Shown in pieces: positions 1-6,628 of a DNA stretch of 13,857 bases. Every line of letters begins with the position of its first letter. The stretch's first letter is position 1. The translations under genes and the position numbers were made by a program. The notes under the pieces were generated by a model, which saw nothing but the letters and a program-made list of their open reading frames with translations, ran no database searches and had not been told where the DNA came from. Origin of the DNA: Deltaproteobacteria bacterium (lineage in GTDB: Bacteria > Desulfobacterota > Desulfobulbia > Desulfobulbales > UBA5123). Location: the NCBI GenBank assembly GCA_021788685.1, contig JAJYKH010000037.1, positions 1 through 13,857 on the forward strand, written 5' to 3'.

Positions 1-1
1 C

Positions 2-250
2 TGCCAGCTGCTCACCGAGGCCGGGTACGAATTCATGGCCCCCAAGGGGGCCTTCTATCTCTTCCCCCAGTCGCCCCTGGCGGACGAGGTGGCCTTCGTC
101 CACCTCCTGCGGGACCAGCGGGTGCTCGCGGTGCCCGGGCGGGGGTTTGGCCGGCCCGGCTACTTCCGGCTCGCCTTCTGCGTGGAGGATGAGGTGATCG
201 CCCGCTCGGCCGGGGCCTTCAAGCAGGCGATGGCCGCGGCCCGGGGGTAG
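2..250 (+). CDS. Class I/II PLP-dependent aminotransferase, C-terminal fragment
   Basis: Only the last 82 codons are present; the gene enters from the left edge and ends at TAG (248-250). The visible residues form the small C-terminal domain of fold-type I aminotransferases of the aspartate aminotransferase-like class. They include the GAFYLFP strand, a VPGRGFG turn, and an FRLAFCV strand. In this family the Arg of that last strand (the R386 position of aspartate aminotransferase) binds the substrate alpha-carboxylate. The PLP lysine and most of the enzyme lie outside the window, so the amino-acid substrate cannot be told. The gene converges on bioA 56 bp away, and a palindrome lies in the gap. 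Family assignment is firm; the specific function is not. Confidence 0.85.
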   Translation, partial: CQLLTEAGYEFMAPKGAFYLFPQSPLADEVAFVHLLRDQRVLAVPGRGFGRPGYFRLAFCVEDEVIARSAGAFKQAMAAARG

Positions 251-275
251 AAAGCCTCCCGCTTTCCTGGGGTGC

Positions 276-305
276 CACCTTTTCCCGGATGGATTCGAAA
301 AGGTG
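276..305. repeat. Palindrome between convergent genes, possible bidirectional terminator
   Basis: A perfect 8-bp inverted repeat, CACCTTTT (276-283) and AAAAGGTG (298-305), encloses a 14-nt interior. The interior can extend the stem further (CGGA with TTCG, one G-T pair, loop TGGA). It fills most of the 56-bp gap between the stops of the convergent aminotransferase and bioA genes. That position suggests transcription termination or 3'-end protection for both transcripts. No run of T follows the stem on either strand, so it is not a textbook intrinsic terminator. Confidence 0.5.
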
Positions 306-306
306 A

Positions 307-1674
307 TCAGGTGCGGGGCCAGCCGCCGAAGCGGCCCGGGTCGGCAAGGACCCGCCACAGCCGGTCGGTGATCTCGTCGATGTCCGCTTCCGTCACGGAA
401 AGGGGGAGCCAGAGGTAGACCACGTTGCCCAGGGGGCGCAGCAGGATGCCTTCCTCCAGCCCCTGCAGGTGCAGGGGCCAGGCCACCCGGTCCGCCGGGG
501 GGAACCCCTCCTTCGTCTTCCTGTCCTTTACCAGCTCAATTGCCGCCACCGTCCCCAGGAGCCGCAGGTCCCCCACCCAGGGCAGCTCCCGGAGCCGTGC
601 CATTTTTCGGTGGAGATAGGGAATGGTCCGCCCCAGGCGGCCGAAGACATCCTCCTCGGCAAACACCCGGAGAGACCCCAGGGCGGCCGCCACCCCCAGG
701 GGGTTGCCGGTGAAGGTGTGGCCGTGGAAGAAGGTTCGCCCCTCGGCGTAGTCGCCGTAAAAAGCTTCGTAGACCTCGTCGGTGGTGAGGGTGGCGGCGA
801 GCGGCAGGAAGCCGCCGGTGAGCCCCTTGGAGAGGCAGAGGAAGTCGGGGGCGAGATCGGCGTATTCCAGGGCGAACATCCGGCCGGTGCGGCCGAAGCC
901 GGTGGCCACCTCGTCGAGAATGAGATGCACCCCGTGCGCCCGGGCCAGGTCCGCCGCCTTCTGCAGATAGGCGGGGGGATAGATGTTCATGCCGCCCGCC
1001 GCCTGGAGGAGGGGCTCAAGGATGAAGCCCGCGATGTGCTTCCCTTCCCGCTCCAGCAGCTCTGCGAAGGGGGTCAGGCACTCCAGCCCGCATTCACCCC
1101 GCTCCTTCCCCATGGGGCAGCGGTAGCACTCGGGGGCGGGCAGCCGGTAGGAGTCGAAGAGCAGGCCGGCGAAAGCCTGGTGGAACTCAGGCACCCCGCC
1201 CAGGCTCATGGTGCCGATGGTGTCGCCGTGGTACCCCCGCTCCAGGGCCACGAACCGGTTGCGCTCGGGGTGGCCGGTCTGGCGCCAGTACTGGAGCGAC
1301 ATCTTGATGGCGATCTCGCAGGCGGTGGAGCCGTTGTCGGAATAGAAGACCTTGGCGAGCCCCGGCGGGGTGATCGCGACCAGCCGCTCGGCAAGCTCGA
1401 TGGCGGGCGGGTGGCTGAACCCGGCGAGAAGCACCTGCTCCAGCCGGTCGAGCTGCTCGTGGACGGCCCGGGCGATGGTCGGGTGGCGGTGGCCGTGGAG
1501 GATGCACCACCAGGAGGAGATGGTGTCGTAGTAGCGCCGGCCCTGAAGGTCGTACAGGAAGAGCCCCTCCGCCCGCTCGATGACCGGCAGCTCGCGACGG
1601 GCGTAGTCCTTCATTTGGGTGTATGGATGCCAGAGGCAGCGCCGGTCCCTCTCCGGCAGGCTCATCTCAGACAT
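307..1674 (-). CDS. bioA: Adenosylmethionine-8-amino-7-oxononanoate (DAPA) aminotransferase
   Basis: Makes 7,8-diaminopelargonate from 7-keto-8-aminopelargonate in cytosolic biotin synthesis, using PLP. The 455-residue product reads end to end like BioA: WHPYTQM (15-21), SSWWCILHGH (53-62), NGSTACEIAIKM (114-125), the PLP-ring Asp in LILDEVATGFGRTG (D254), the PLP Schiff-base lysine in LSKGLTGG (K283), and FFHGHTFTGNPLG (315-327). I chose the ATG at 1674 because GGAGG lies 6 nt upstream; the ATG at 1665 lacks this, and the one at 1680 is too close to it. This start overlaps the hpt stop by 8 bp, so the two are probably cotranscribed and translationally coupled. The long insert after SYRLPAP and the overall pattern look closer to the Bacillus BioA type than to the E. 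coli type. The insert carries four cysteines (C183, C186, C195, C199). No other bio gene is visible here. Confidence 0.95.
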   Translation of the reverse strand: MSEMSLPERDRRCLWHPYTQMKDYARRELPVIERAEGLFLYDLQGRRYYDTISSWWCILHGHRHPTIARAVHEQLDRLEQVLLAGFSHPPAIELAERLVAITPPGLAKVFYSDNGSTACEIAIKMSLQYWRQTGHPERNRFVALERGYHGDTIGTMSLGGVPEFHQAFAGLLFDSYRLPAPECYRCPMGKERGECGLECLTPFAELLEREGKHIAGFILEPLLQAAGGMNIYPPAYLQKAADLARAHGVHLILDEVATGFGRTGRMFALEYADLAPDFLCLSKGLTGGFLPLAATLTTDEVYEAFYGDYAEGRTFFHGHTFTGNPLGVAAALGSLRVFAEEDVFGRLGRTIPYLHRKMARLRELPWVGDLRLLGTVAAIELVKDRKTKEGFPPADRVAWPLHLQGLEEGILLRPLGNVVYLWLPLSVTEADIDEITDRLWRVLADPGRFGGWPRT

Positions 1675-2182
1675 CGGCATCCTCCAGCCGGTACACCGCC
1701 GGATGGTGGCGGTGCTGCTCGGCAACATCGAGGCCGTAGCCGACCAGAAACCCCTCCGCCACCGCAAAGCCGATGTAGTCGATCGCCACCTCCACCTCCC
1801 GCCGCTCCCGCTTGTCGATGAGGGCGCAGACCCGCACCGAGCGGGGCTGCCGGCGCCCGAGCAGCTCCTGGAGGCTGGCGAGTGTGCGGCCGGTATCCAC
1901 GATGTCTTCCACCAGCAGGAGGTCCTTGCCGGCAAGCTCCAGCTCCACGTCCTTGGTGAGCTGCAGGTCCCCGGACGAAGTCTGGCTGCCGTAGCTCGCC
2001 ACCCGGATGAAGTCGATTTCCAGGGGGAGGTCGATGGCGCGCACCAGGTCGGCGGTGAAAATGAAGGCCCCCTTAAGGATACCGATCACCACCAGCCGGC
2101 GGCCGGCATAATCCCGGGTGATCGCCGCCCCCAGCTCCGCCGTTCGGCGGGCAATGTCGTCAGGGGAAAGAACGAGCTTCAT
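1667..2182 (-). CDS. hpt: Hypoxanthine phosphoribosyltransferase
   Basis: A 171-residue purine-salvage enzyme that converts hypoxanthine (and usually guanine) plus PRPP to IMP or GMP. The PRPP-binding signature VEDIVDTGRTL is at 91-101, with the acidic pair E92-D93. The flexible loop YGSQTSSGD is at 64-72, the purine-contacting lysine is in LIDK (K123), and the C-terminal motif VGYGLDVAEQ is at 147-156. Length is typical for bacterial Hpt. The ATG has no clear Shine-Dalgarno sequence (CCATCCCTAACCC precedes it), but the N-terminus fits the family and no better start is seen. It is the first gene of a probable two-gene unit with bioA and has a plausible promoter 45-72 bp upstream. Confidence 0.96.
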   Translation of the reverse strand: MKLVLSPDDIARRTAELGAAITRDYAGRRLVVIGILKGAFIFTADLVRAIDLPLEIDFIRVASYGSQTSSGDLQLTKDVELELAGKDLLLVEDIVDTGRTLASLQELLGRRQPRSVRVCALIDKRERREVEVAIDYIGFAVAEGFLVGYGLDVAEQHRHHPAVYRLEDADV

Positions 2183-2226
2183 GGGTTAGGGATGGATGTT
2201 CGGGACTGGCCGGATGGTTTCGCTCC

Positions 2227-2254
2227 ATGATACCCGGGCCGGCAAAACTCTCAA
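2227..2254 (-). promoter_or_regulatory. Candidate sigma-70 promoter for hpt-bioA
   Basis: Read on the minus strand: TTGAGA (2254-2249), a 16-bp spacer, then TATCAT (2232-2227), which matches the -10 consensus at five of six. Transcription would start near 2220, giving a leader of about 38 nt before the hpt ATG. It lies back to back with the rubredoxin promoter on the other strand. Found by eye, with no experimental support. Confidence 0.45.
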
Positions 2255-2276
2255 GGTTTTCAACAGGGAGAAAAAT

Positions 2277-2306
2277 TTGACGCCTTCGGGGCCGCCTCCT
2301 TACAGT
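2277..2306 (+). promoter_or_regulatory. Candidate sigma-70 promoter for rubredoxin
   Basis: TTGACG (2277-2282) is followed by an 18-bp spacer and TACAGT (2301-2306); a 17-bp spacer gives TTACAG. The -35 box sits in an A/T-rich patch (AAAAATTTGACG). A start near 2313 would give a leader of about 58 nt before the rubredoxin ATG. Found by eye. Confidence 0.5.
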
Positions 2307-2370
2307 GGAAGGTGACGGGCCTGGCTGCGAGCGGGTGCCGCCGCGGGATATCACCAGCAAGGAGGCGAGC

Positions 2371-2532
2371 ATGCAAAAATACATCTGTGAGGTGTGCGGC
2401 TACATCTACGACCCGGCCGCCGGCGATCCCGACTCCGGAGTGGCGCCGGGCACCGCGTTCGAGGATCTCCCCGCCGATTGGGTCTGCCCGGTCTGCGGCG
2501 CCACCAAGGACCAGTTCTCCCCGACGGACTAA
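2371..2532 (+). CDS. Rubredoxin
   Basis: A 53-residue one-iron electron carrier. The two CxxCG-type knuckles are CEVCGYIYDP (C6, C9) and CPVCGATKD (C39, C42); together the four cysteines hold one Fe(Cys)4 centre. The DLPADWVCP segment (32-40) and aromatic core residues are classic, and the length is that of stand-alone rubredoxins. The ATG at 2371 is set by a strong ribosome-binding site, AAGGAGG, 5 nt upstream. An in-frame ATG at 2305 would add 22 unrelated residues and is rejected. In anaerobes rubredoxin passes electrons to rubredoxin-oxygen oxidoreductase, superoxide reductase or rubrerythrin; no such partner is encoded here, so its partner is unknown. It is transcribed alone, between a divergent promoter and a downstream terminator. 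Confidence 0.97.
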   Translation: MQKYICEVCGYIYDPAAGDPDSGVAPGTAFEDLPADWVCPVCGATKDQFSPTD

Positions 2533-2575
2533 AGCGTCGCGGCCCAGGATTGTCGGCCTCGCAAGATGCCGCTCC

Positions 2576-2613
2576 GCCGAGGGCTCGCGCTGTTCGGCTT
2601 CTTTTTTCTCTTT
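2576..2613 (+). terminator. Probable intrinsic terminator after rubredoxin
   Basis: GCCGA (2576-2580) and TCGGC (2594-2598) can pair around a GC-rich 13-nt loop. A T-rich run of about 15 nt follows directly (TTCTTTTTTCTCTTT, 2599-2613). It lies 44 bp after the rubredoxin stop and ends before the convergent CNB-HDOD gene stops at 2637. The stem is short, so the call depends mostly on the T tract. On the minus strand it has no T tract, so it would not serve the opposing gene. Confidence 0.5.
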
Positions 2614-2636
2614 CGCCGCGCGAGGTTGCGATGCCA

Positions 2637-4136
2637 TCACGCGTCGAAACCGGCGGTGATCTCCTGCCAGCACTTGTCCAGCTCTTCGTTGAACGCCCGG
2701 ACGAAGTCGAAAAGGTTCACGTCGAGGAACGGCTTGTGCTGTTCCCGGATGAGGACCCAGGCAAAGGACTCCAGGATGGAGCCGTTATTCTTCCGGCGGC
2801 CCAGGCTGCAGCCGCGCTCGGTGGCGAAGAGGTCGGCGAGGTGGACCAGGGCCACGGGCAGGACCGATTCCCCGCTCGCGTCTTCCGGCTGGTGGTGGAG
2901 GCGCATCACCTCCAGGTAGACCGGCGGCAGGCCCAGGTATTCCCCCAGCCATTTGCCGGCTTGGCCGTGGCCGGTGCCGATGTAGTCGGTTTCGTTCCTC
3001 TCCAGGCGGCTGGCCAGCTCCGATTCAGGCCGCAGCAGCTGCGGATAGAAGCCGGGCTCGAGCACGTCGAGGGCCAGGATGCCCATGTCGTGGAGCAGCC
3101 CTGCCACGTAGACGTCAGTCGCCATGTCGAGGCGGATGATCTCCTTGAGCAGCTCGGCGATGCGGCCTACGGCGACCCCGTGGTTCCAGAACTGGCGGCC
3201 GAGCGAGCGGTGATTGCCGAAGACCGTGGCCCCTTGGGCGGCTTCCAGGGCCTCGGCGACCATCTTTCGGACATGCTGGATGCCGACGATCACCATGGCG
3301 TGGGGCACGGAAATGACCGGGCAGGAGCGGCGGAAGAAGGGAGAATTGGCCACCTGCAGCATCTTGGCGCTGAGCACCGGATCAAGCGCGATCAGCTCGG
3401 CGAAAAACCGGGTATTGTCGCAGCTTCCCGCCACCAGGCTGGAAAGCTGGGCGGCCACCGCCGGATTGACGGCCAGGCATTTGTCCGTCTGCAGCCGCCG
3501 CTTGAGGATGGCGGCCGAAAGCCGGGATTTCTTCTCCGGCATGGGCGGCAGATCATGCGGCTTGGCGGATGTCTGGAGCGGCTCCGGTCTTTCCGGCTCC
3601 TTCAAGGGCGGCATCGGAATCGGCTCGGTGACCGGCTCCCCCTCCGGGGCAGCTCCAGCCTGCTTCACCGGGCCTTGGCCGGCCATCCGCTTGTTGGCCA
3701 GGTCGAGCCGGGTCACCAGGATTTCGCAGAACCGTTTATAGAATTTGAGCTGCAGGAAAACGCTCGAGGTGCTGACGATTTGGGGATCGACCATGAGCAG
3801 GTAGGCGTCGGTGGCGGTCCTGACCCCGGCGGTGCGCTTGCACTCGGTGACCAGGGCCATTTCCCCGAAGCAGTCGCCATCCCGGAGGGTGGTCAGCTCC
3901 AGGACTTTCCCGTCGGCGAGGGTTTTGAAAATGGAAACCTCCCCCTTCACTAGGATGTAGAAGACCATCTCGGTGGACCCTTCCTTGATGACCAGGGTGC
4001 CGGGGGGCACTTTCAGCCATTTGCTCACCGCCAGAAACTGCTTGAGCTCGTGTTCGTCGAAATCTCTGAAGAACTGGATCTTGCGCAGAAAGCGGGTCTG
4101 CTGGGCGAGGTCGCTTTCTTTTTTCCGGGTGTCCAT
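2637..4136 (-). CDS. Cyclic-nucleotide-binding domain / HDOD signalling protein
   Basis: A 499-residue two-domain regulator of unknown specific role. The N-terminal third (about 15-145) is a CAP/PKA-type cyclic-nucleotide-binding fold. Its phosphate-binding cassette FGEMALVTECKRTAGV (90-105) keeps the Glu (E92) and Arg (R101) that contact ribose and phosphate in true cNMP binders. A proline- and glutamate-rich linker (about 155-202) follows. From about 205 there is an HDOD domain with NSPFF (264-268), FWNH (316-319), AGLLHDMG (345-352; H349-D350), GHGQAG (389-394) and LHHQPE (413-418). HDOD proteins are usually non-enzymatic signalling proteins related to HD-GYP phosphodiesterases. No membrane segment or DNA-binding helix-turn-helix is evident. 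The start has GGAGAG just upstream. It lies downstream of mnmE, where mnmG is often found, but has its own promoter. Confidence 0.9.
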   Translation of the reverse strand: MDTRKKESDLAQQTRFLRKIQFFRDFDEHELKQFLAVSKWLKVPPGTLVIKEGSTEMVFYILVKGEVSIFKTLADGKVLELTTLRDGDCFGEMALVTECKRTAGVRTATDAYLLMVDPQIVSTSSVFLQLKFYKRFCEILVTRLDLANKRMAGQGPVKQAGAAPEGEPVTEPIPMPPLKEPERPEPLQTSAKPHDLPPMPEKKSRLSAAILKRRLQTDKCLAVNPAVAAQLSSLVAGSCDNTRFFAELIALDPVLSAKMLQVANSPFFRRSCPVISVPHAMVIVGIQHVRKMVAEALEAAQGATVFGNHRSLGRQFWNHGVAVGRIAELLKEIIRLDMATDVYVAGLLHDMGILALDVLEPGFYPQLLRPESELASRLERNETDYIGTGHGQAGKWLGEYLGLPPVYLEVMRLHHQPEDASGESVLPVALVHLADLFATERGCSLGRRKNNGSILESFAWVLIREQHKPFLDVNLFDFVRAFNEELDKCWQEITAGFDA

Positions 4137-4174
4137 GGCTCTCCGTGGAGTGGCTCCGGGGGGAATCCTGGCGA

Positions 4175-4204
4175 ACTATAGCCCCGCCGCCGTTGGAGCG
4201 TCAA
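4175..4204 (-). promoter_or_regulatory. Strong candidate promoter for the CNB-HDOD gene
   Basis: On the minus strand: TTGACG (4204-4199), an 18-bp spacer, then TATAGT (4180-4175), five of six matches at each box. It sits in the 88-bp gap after mnmE and predicts a start near 4168, about 31 nt before the ATG. It suggests the CNB-HDOD gene is expressed apart from the rpmH-mnmE unit, at least in part. An ACCCCG/CGGGGT hairpin (4204-4225) overlaps the mnmE stop just upstream. Confidence 0.55.
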
Positions 4205-4224
4205 CCCCGATGGCCGGTCCGGGG

Positions 4225-5619
4225 TCATTTGCCGATGCAGAACCGTTCGAAGATGGCGGCGAGCACGTCCTCGGTGGTGGTCTCGCCCACGATGTCCCCC
4301 AGGTGGTCGAGCCCCCCCTGCAGCTCGATGGCAAGCAGGTCGGGCGGCAAACCGGAGTCGAGCCCAGCCATGACGGTGCGGACCGCGGCCAGGGTCTTGC
4401 GGAGGGCCGCCTGGTGACGGAGGTTGGGGACGCAGGCGTGGACGGGGTCGCCGGGCAGGGACTCGCCGACCACCGCTGCGTGGATGGCCTCCTCCAGGGC
4501 GGGGAGCCCCTCCCCGGTCCGGGCGGAAATCATGACCGGGCCACGGTCGGCGTACGCCTCGCGGTAGGCGGCAAGATGGGCCTCGGCGGCGATGTCCGTC
4601 TTGTTGACGACGATGACCGCGGGCCTGTCCCCGATGCTTGCCAGAAGCGGCGCGTCGGCCTCGCCGGGCGGCTCCGAGCCGTCGAGGAGGAGGAGGACCA
4701 GGTCGGCAGCCGCCACTTTCTGCCGGGCCCGCTGGATGCCGATTTCCTCGACTGCCTCGCTGGCCTCCCGGATGCCCGCGGTGTCCACGATCCGCACCGG
4801 GATGCCCTTGATGTCGAGGATCTCCTCGATGGTGTCCCGGGTGGTTCCCGGCACCGCGGTGACGATGGCGCGCTCCTCCCGGAGGAGGCTGTTGAGGAGG
4901 CTCGATTTGCCGACGTTGGGCCGGCCCAGGATCACCACCGACACCCCCTCCCGGAAAATCCGGCCCCGTTCGGAAGAGCCGATCAGCTCCCGGAGAGGCG
5001 CCTCCGTCCGCTCCGCCAATTGCCGCCGGAGCGAGGCCGGGTCGATGATCTCCCCCTCCTCCTCCGGGAAATCGATGGCCACCTCGAGGATCGCCCGCAG
5101 CTCGACAAGCGTCTGGCGGATTGGTTCCACCCGCTCCTGGAGCCCCCCCTGGAGCTGGCCCACCGCGAGGGCCAATCCCTGTTCAGTGCGGGCCTCCAGC
5201 AGCTCCAGGACCGCCTCCGCCCGGGTGAGGTCGATGCGGCCGTTCAGGAAGGCGCGCTTGGTGAATTCCCCCGGCTCGGCCAGGCGGGCGCCGGCCGCCA
5301 GCACCGCCGCCAGGATCTGCTGGAGGACGAGATAGCTGGAGTGGCAGTGGATCTCCACCACATCCTCACGGGTGTAAGTGTGTGGGGACCGCATGTAGAC
5401 GGCGAGGACTTCGTCGATGGGCGCGCCTGTTTCCGGGTGGTGAAGCCAGCCATAGGTGAGCTTGTGGCTGGCGGGACCAGACTGCGGCCGCCGGGGCTGA
5501 AAGAGCTGGCGGAGAATGGGAAGGGCGCGGCGGCCGCTCACCCGGATGATGCCGATGCCCCCGGGACCGGGGGGGGTGGCGATGGCCGCGATGGTGGGCT
5601 CGCTGGCGACGAGGCTCAT
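4225..5619 (-). CDS. mnmE: tRNA uridine-5-carboxymethylaminomethyl(34) synthesis GTPase MnmE
   Basis: With MnmG it installs the (carboxymethyl)aminomethyl group at C5 of wobble U34 in tRNAs, using GTP, a folate one-carbon donor and FAD. The 464 residues carry the full family layout: an N-terminal folate-binding, dimerising domain opening TIAAIATPPGPGGIGIIRVSG; a helical domain; and an inserted Ras-like G domain. The G domain shows GRPNVGKS (232-239), GTTRD (258-262), DTAG (279-282), NKTD (339-342) and SAR (365-367). The protein ends in the invariant CIGK (461-464), whose Cys is needed for modification. The ATG fits the family N-terminus but has no good ribosome-binding site. It is the last gene of the rpmH-rnpA-yidD-yidC-jag-mnmE block. 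A 128-bp gap with an inverted repeat separates it from jag, and mnmG is not next to it. Confidence 0.98.
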   Translation of the reverse strand: MSLVASEPTIAAIATPPGPGGIGIIRVSGRRALPILRQLFQPRRPQSGPASHKLTYGWLHHPETGAPIDEVLAVYMRSPHTYTREDVVEIHCHSSYLVLQQILAAVLAAGARLAEPGEFTKRAFLNGRIDLTRAEAVLELLEARTEQGLALAVGQLQGGLQERVEPIRQTLVELRAILEVAIDFPEEEGEIIDPASLRRQLAERTEAPLRELIGSSERGRIFREGVSVVILGRPNVGKSSLLNSLLREERAIVTAVPGTTRDTIEEILDIKGIPVRIVDTAGIREASEAVEEIGIQRARQKVAAADLVLLLLDGSEPPGEADAPLLASIGDRPAVIVVNKTDIAAEAHLAAYREAYADRGPVMISARTGEGLPALEEAIHAAVVGESLPGDPVHACVPNLRHQAALRKTLAAVRTVMAGLDSGLPPDLLAIELQGGLDHLGDIVGETTTEDVLAAIFERFCIGK

Positions 5620-5631
5620 AGGCGTGCTTTC

Positions 5632-5740
5632 AGCCGTCAGCGATCAGCTGTCAGCAAAAACAAAAGAGATGACCTGGGCTGCCGGGCGTATCCGCTTTGC
5701 CTGTTCGAGCTGGCTGACCGCTGACAGTTGATGACGGGCT
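5632..5740. repeat. Imperfect inverted repeat of TCAGC-type units between jag and mnmE
   Basis: The left arm (5632-5655) is built from GTCAGC/ATCAGC/GTCAGC units. The right arm (5713-5740) carries the complementary GCTGAC/GCTGACAG/GATGACGGGCT units, about 57 bp away. The arms are inverted but imperfect; their best shared core is CAGCTGTCAGC (5645-5655) against CAACTGTCAGC on the opposite strand. The element fills nearly all of the 128-bp jag-mnmE gap, where the rest of this operon is tightly spaced. It looks like a small foldback or dispersed palindromic repeat inserted between the genes. I see no coding capacity and no terminator-like T tract. Confidence 0.6.
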
Positions 5741-5747
5741 ACAGCTC

Positions 5748-6569
5748 TTACTCCTCCGCAGCCGGCTTGCTGTTTCTGCCGCCCCGCGGGGGCCGCTTCT
5801 TGCCTTTGCCGGGGAGGTAGATGAGGATTTTCTTGAACAGGCCGTCGCCCACGCTGCGGCTGCGGATGGCAGTGTCTTCCTGGAGGACCATGTGGACGAT
5901 GCGGCGCTCCGCCGGGTTGAGGGCCGGGATGCTCCGCGTGCGGCCGCTTTCCTTCACCTCCGCCGCCAGGCGCCGGGCCATCTCTTCGAGCTCCTGAGTC
6001 CGGTCTTCCCGGTAATTGCCGGCGTTGATGGAAAGGGAGACCTTCTCGGGGTGCTTCTTGGTTATCATCTTGCGGAGCAGGTACTGGATGTTGTCGAGGG
6101 TCTGGCCGTCCGGGCCGATGATCGCCTCCACGTTCTCCCCGGTGATCTGCGCAAGGATTTTGTTGCCGTCCTGGCTCATTTCCACCCGGGCCGGCAAACC
6201 CATGAGCGCAACCAGGCGGGAGAGATCGCCCTCTACGTCGGCCATGATGGCGGTCACATCCTGAGGGGGGTGTTCTTCCCGGGGAGGGACGGGCTCTTTC
6301 GGGACCGGAGTCGGGCGGGCGGGCGCCGGCTCCGGCGGGGCGGCCTTGCTTTTCCGGCCGGGCCTGGGGGCGGGTGAAATCTCCTCCCTGGCTTCACCCT
6401 TTAAGGAAACCAGGATCTTGGCCTTGCGCCGGCACAGGCCGAAAATGCCCGCCGACCCCGTGGAGGCGATCTCGATGTTGAGCTGGTCCTGTGGGACGTT
6501 CAGCTGGCTGCAGGCGTTCTTGATCGCCTCGCTCACATCCTTTCCGGTGTATTCCATTTTGGTCGACAT
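5748..6569 (-). CDS. jag: Jag/KhpB-family RNA-binding protein (Jag-N, KH, R3H)
   Basis: A 273-residue cytoplasmic RNA-binding protein (SpoIIIJ-associated/KhpB family). In order it has a Jag-N domain (about 5-56, with the typical STGSAGIFGL), a proline- and lysine-rich linker (about 60-105), a KH-like domain with the GxxG loop in AIIGPDGQTL (G152, G155), and an R3H domain with RRIVHMVLQ (R222, H226) and SRSVG. The basic tail KGKKRPPRGGR probably aids RNA contact. The ATG at 6569 has GGGAG 8 nt upstream; a second in-frame ATG is four codons in. It lies 59 bp downstream of yidC, the standard arrangement. Family members bind RNA in cell-division and cell-envelope control in Gram-positives; the role here is not established. 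Confidence 0.95.
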   Translation of the reverse strand: MSTKMEYTGKDVSEAIKNACSQLNVPQDQLNIEIASTGSAGIFGLCRRKAKILVSLKGEAREEISPAPRPGRKSKAAPPEPAPARPTPVPKEPVPPREEHPPQDVTAIMADVEGDLSRLVALMGLPARVEMSQDGNKILAQITGENVEAIIGPDGQTLDNIQYLLRKMITKKHPEKVSLSINAGNYREDRTQELEEMARRLAAEVKESGRTRSIPALNPAERRIVHMVLQEDTAIRSRSVGDGLFKKILIYLPGKGKKRPPRGGRNSKPAAEE

Positions 6570-6628
6570 CGTCGGGTCTCCCAGGATCAGAAGCCGTTTC
6601 CGCCCTCCGGCGCGGCCGTTTTCGTTCC

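Noticed and set aside
181..199. Cysteine-rich cluster in BioA read as a separate zinc-finger protein
   Set aside because: These numbers are BioA residues. The cysteines lie within a continuous enzyme frame whose insert aligns in position with Bacillus-type BioA, so it is not a separate protein.
469..1821. A 450-codon open frame on the plus strand opposite bioA
   Set aside because: It is antisense to bioA and hpt, has no recognisable domain, and such long open frames are expected opposite GC-rich coding DNA.
2394..3953. A 519-codon open frame on the plus strand
   Set aside because: It overlaps rubredoxin in another frame and then runs antisense to the CNB-HDOD gene; composition is biased and no family is visible.
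3973..5724. A 583-codon open frame on the plus strand opposite mnmE
   Set aside because: mnmE on the other strand has all its G-domain motifs; this frame is a codon-bias shadow.
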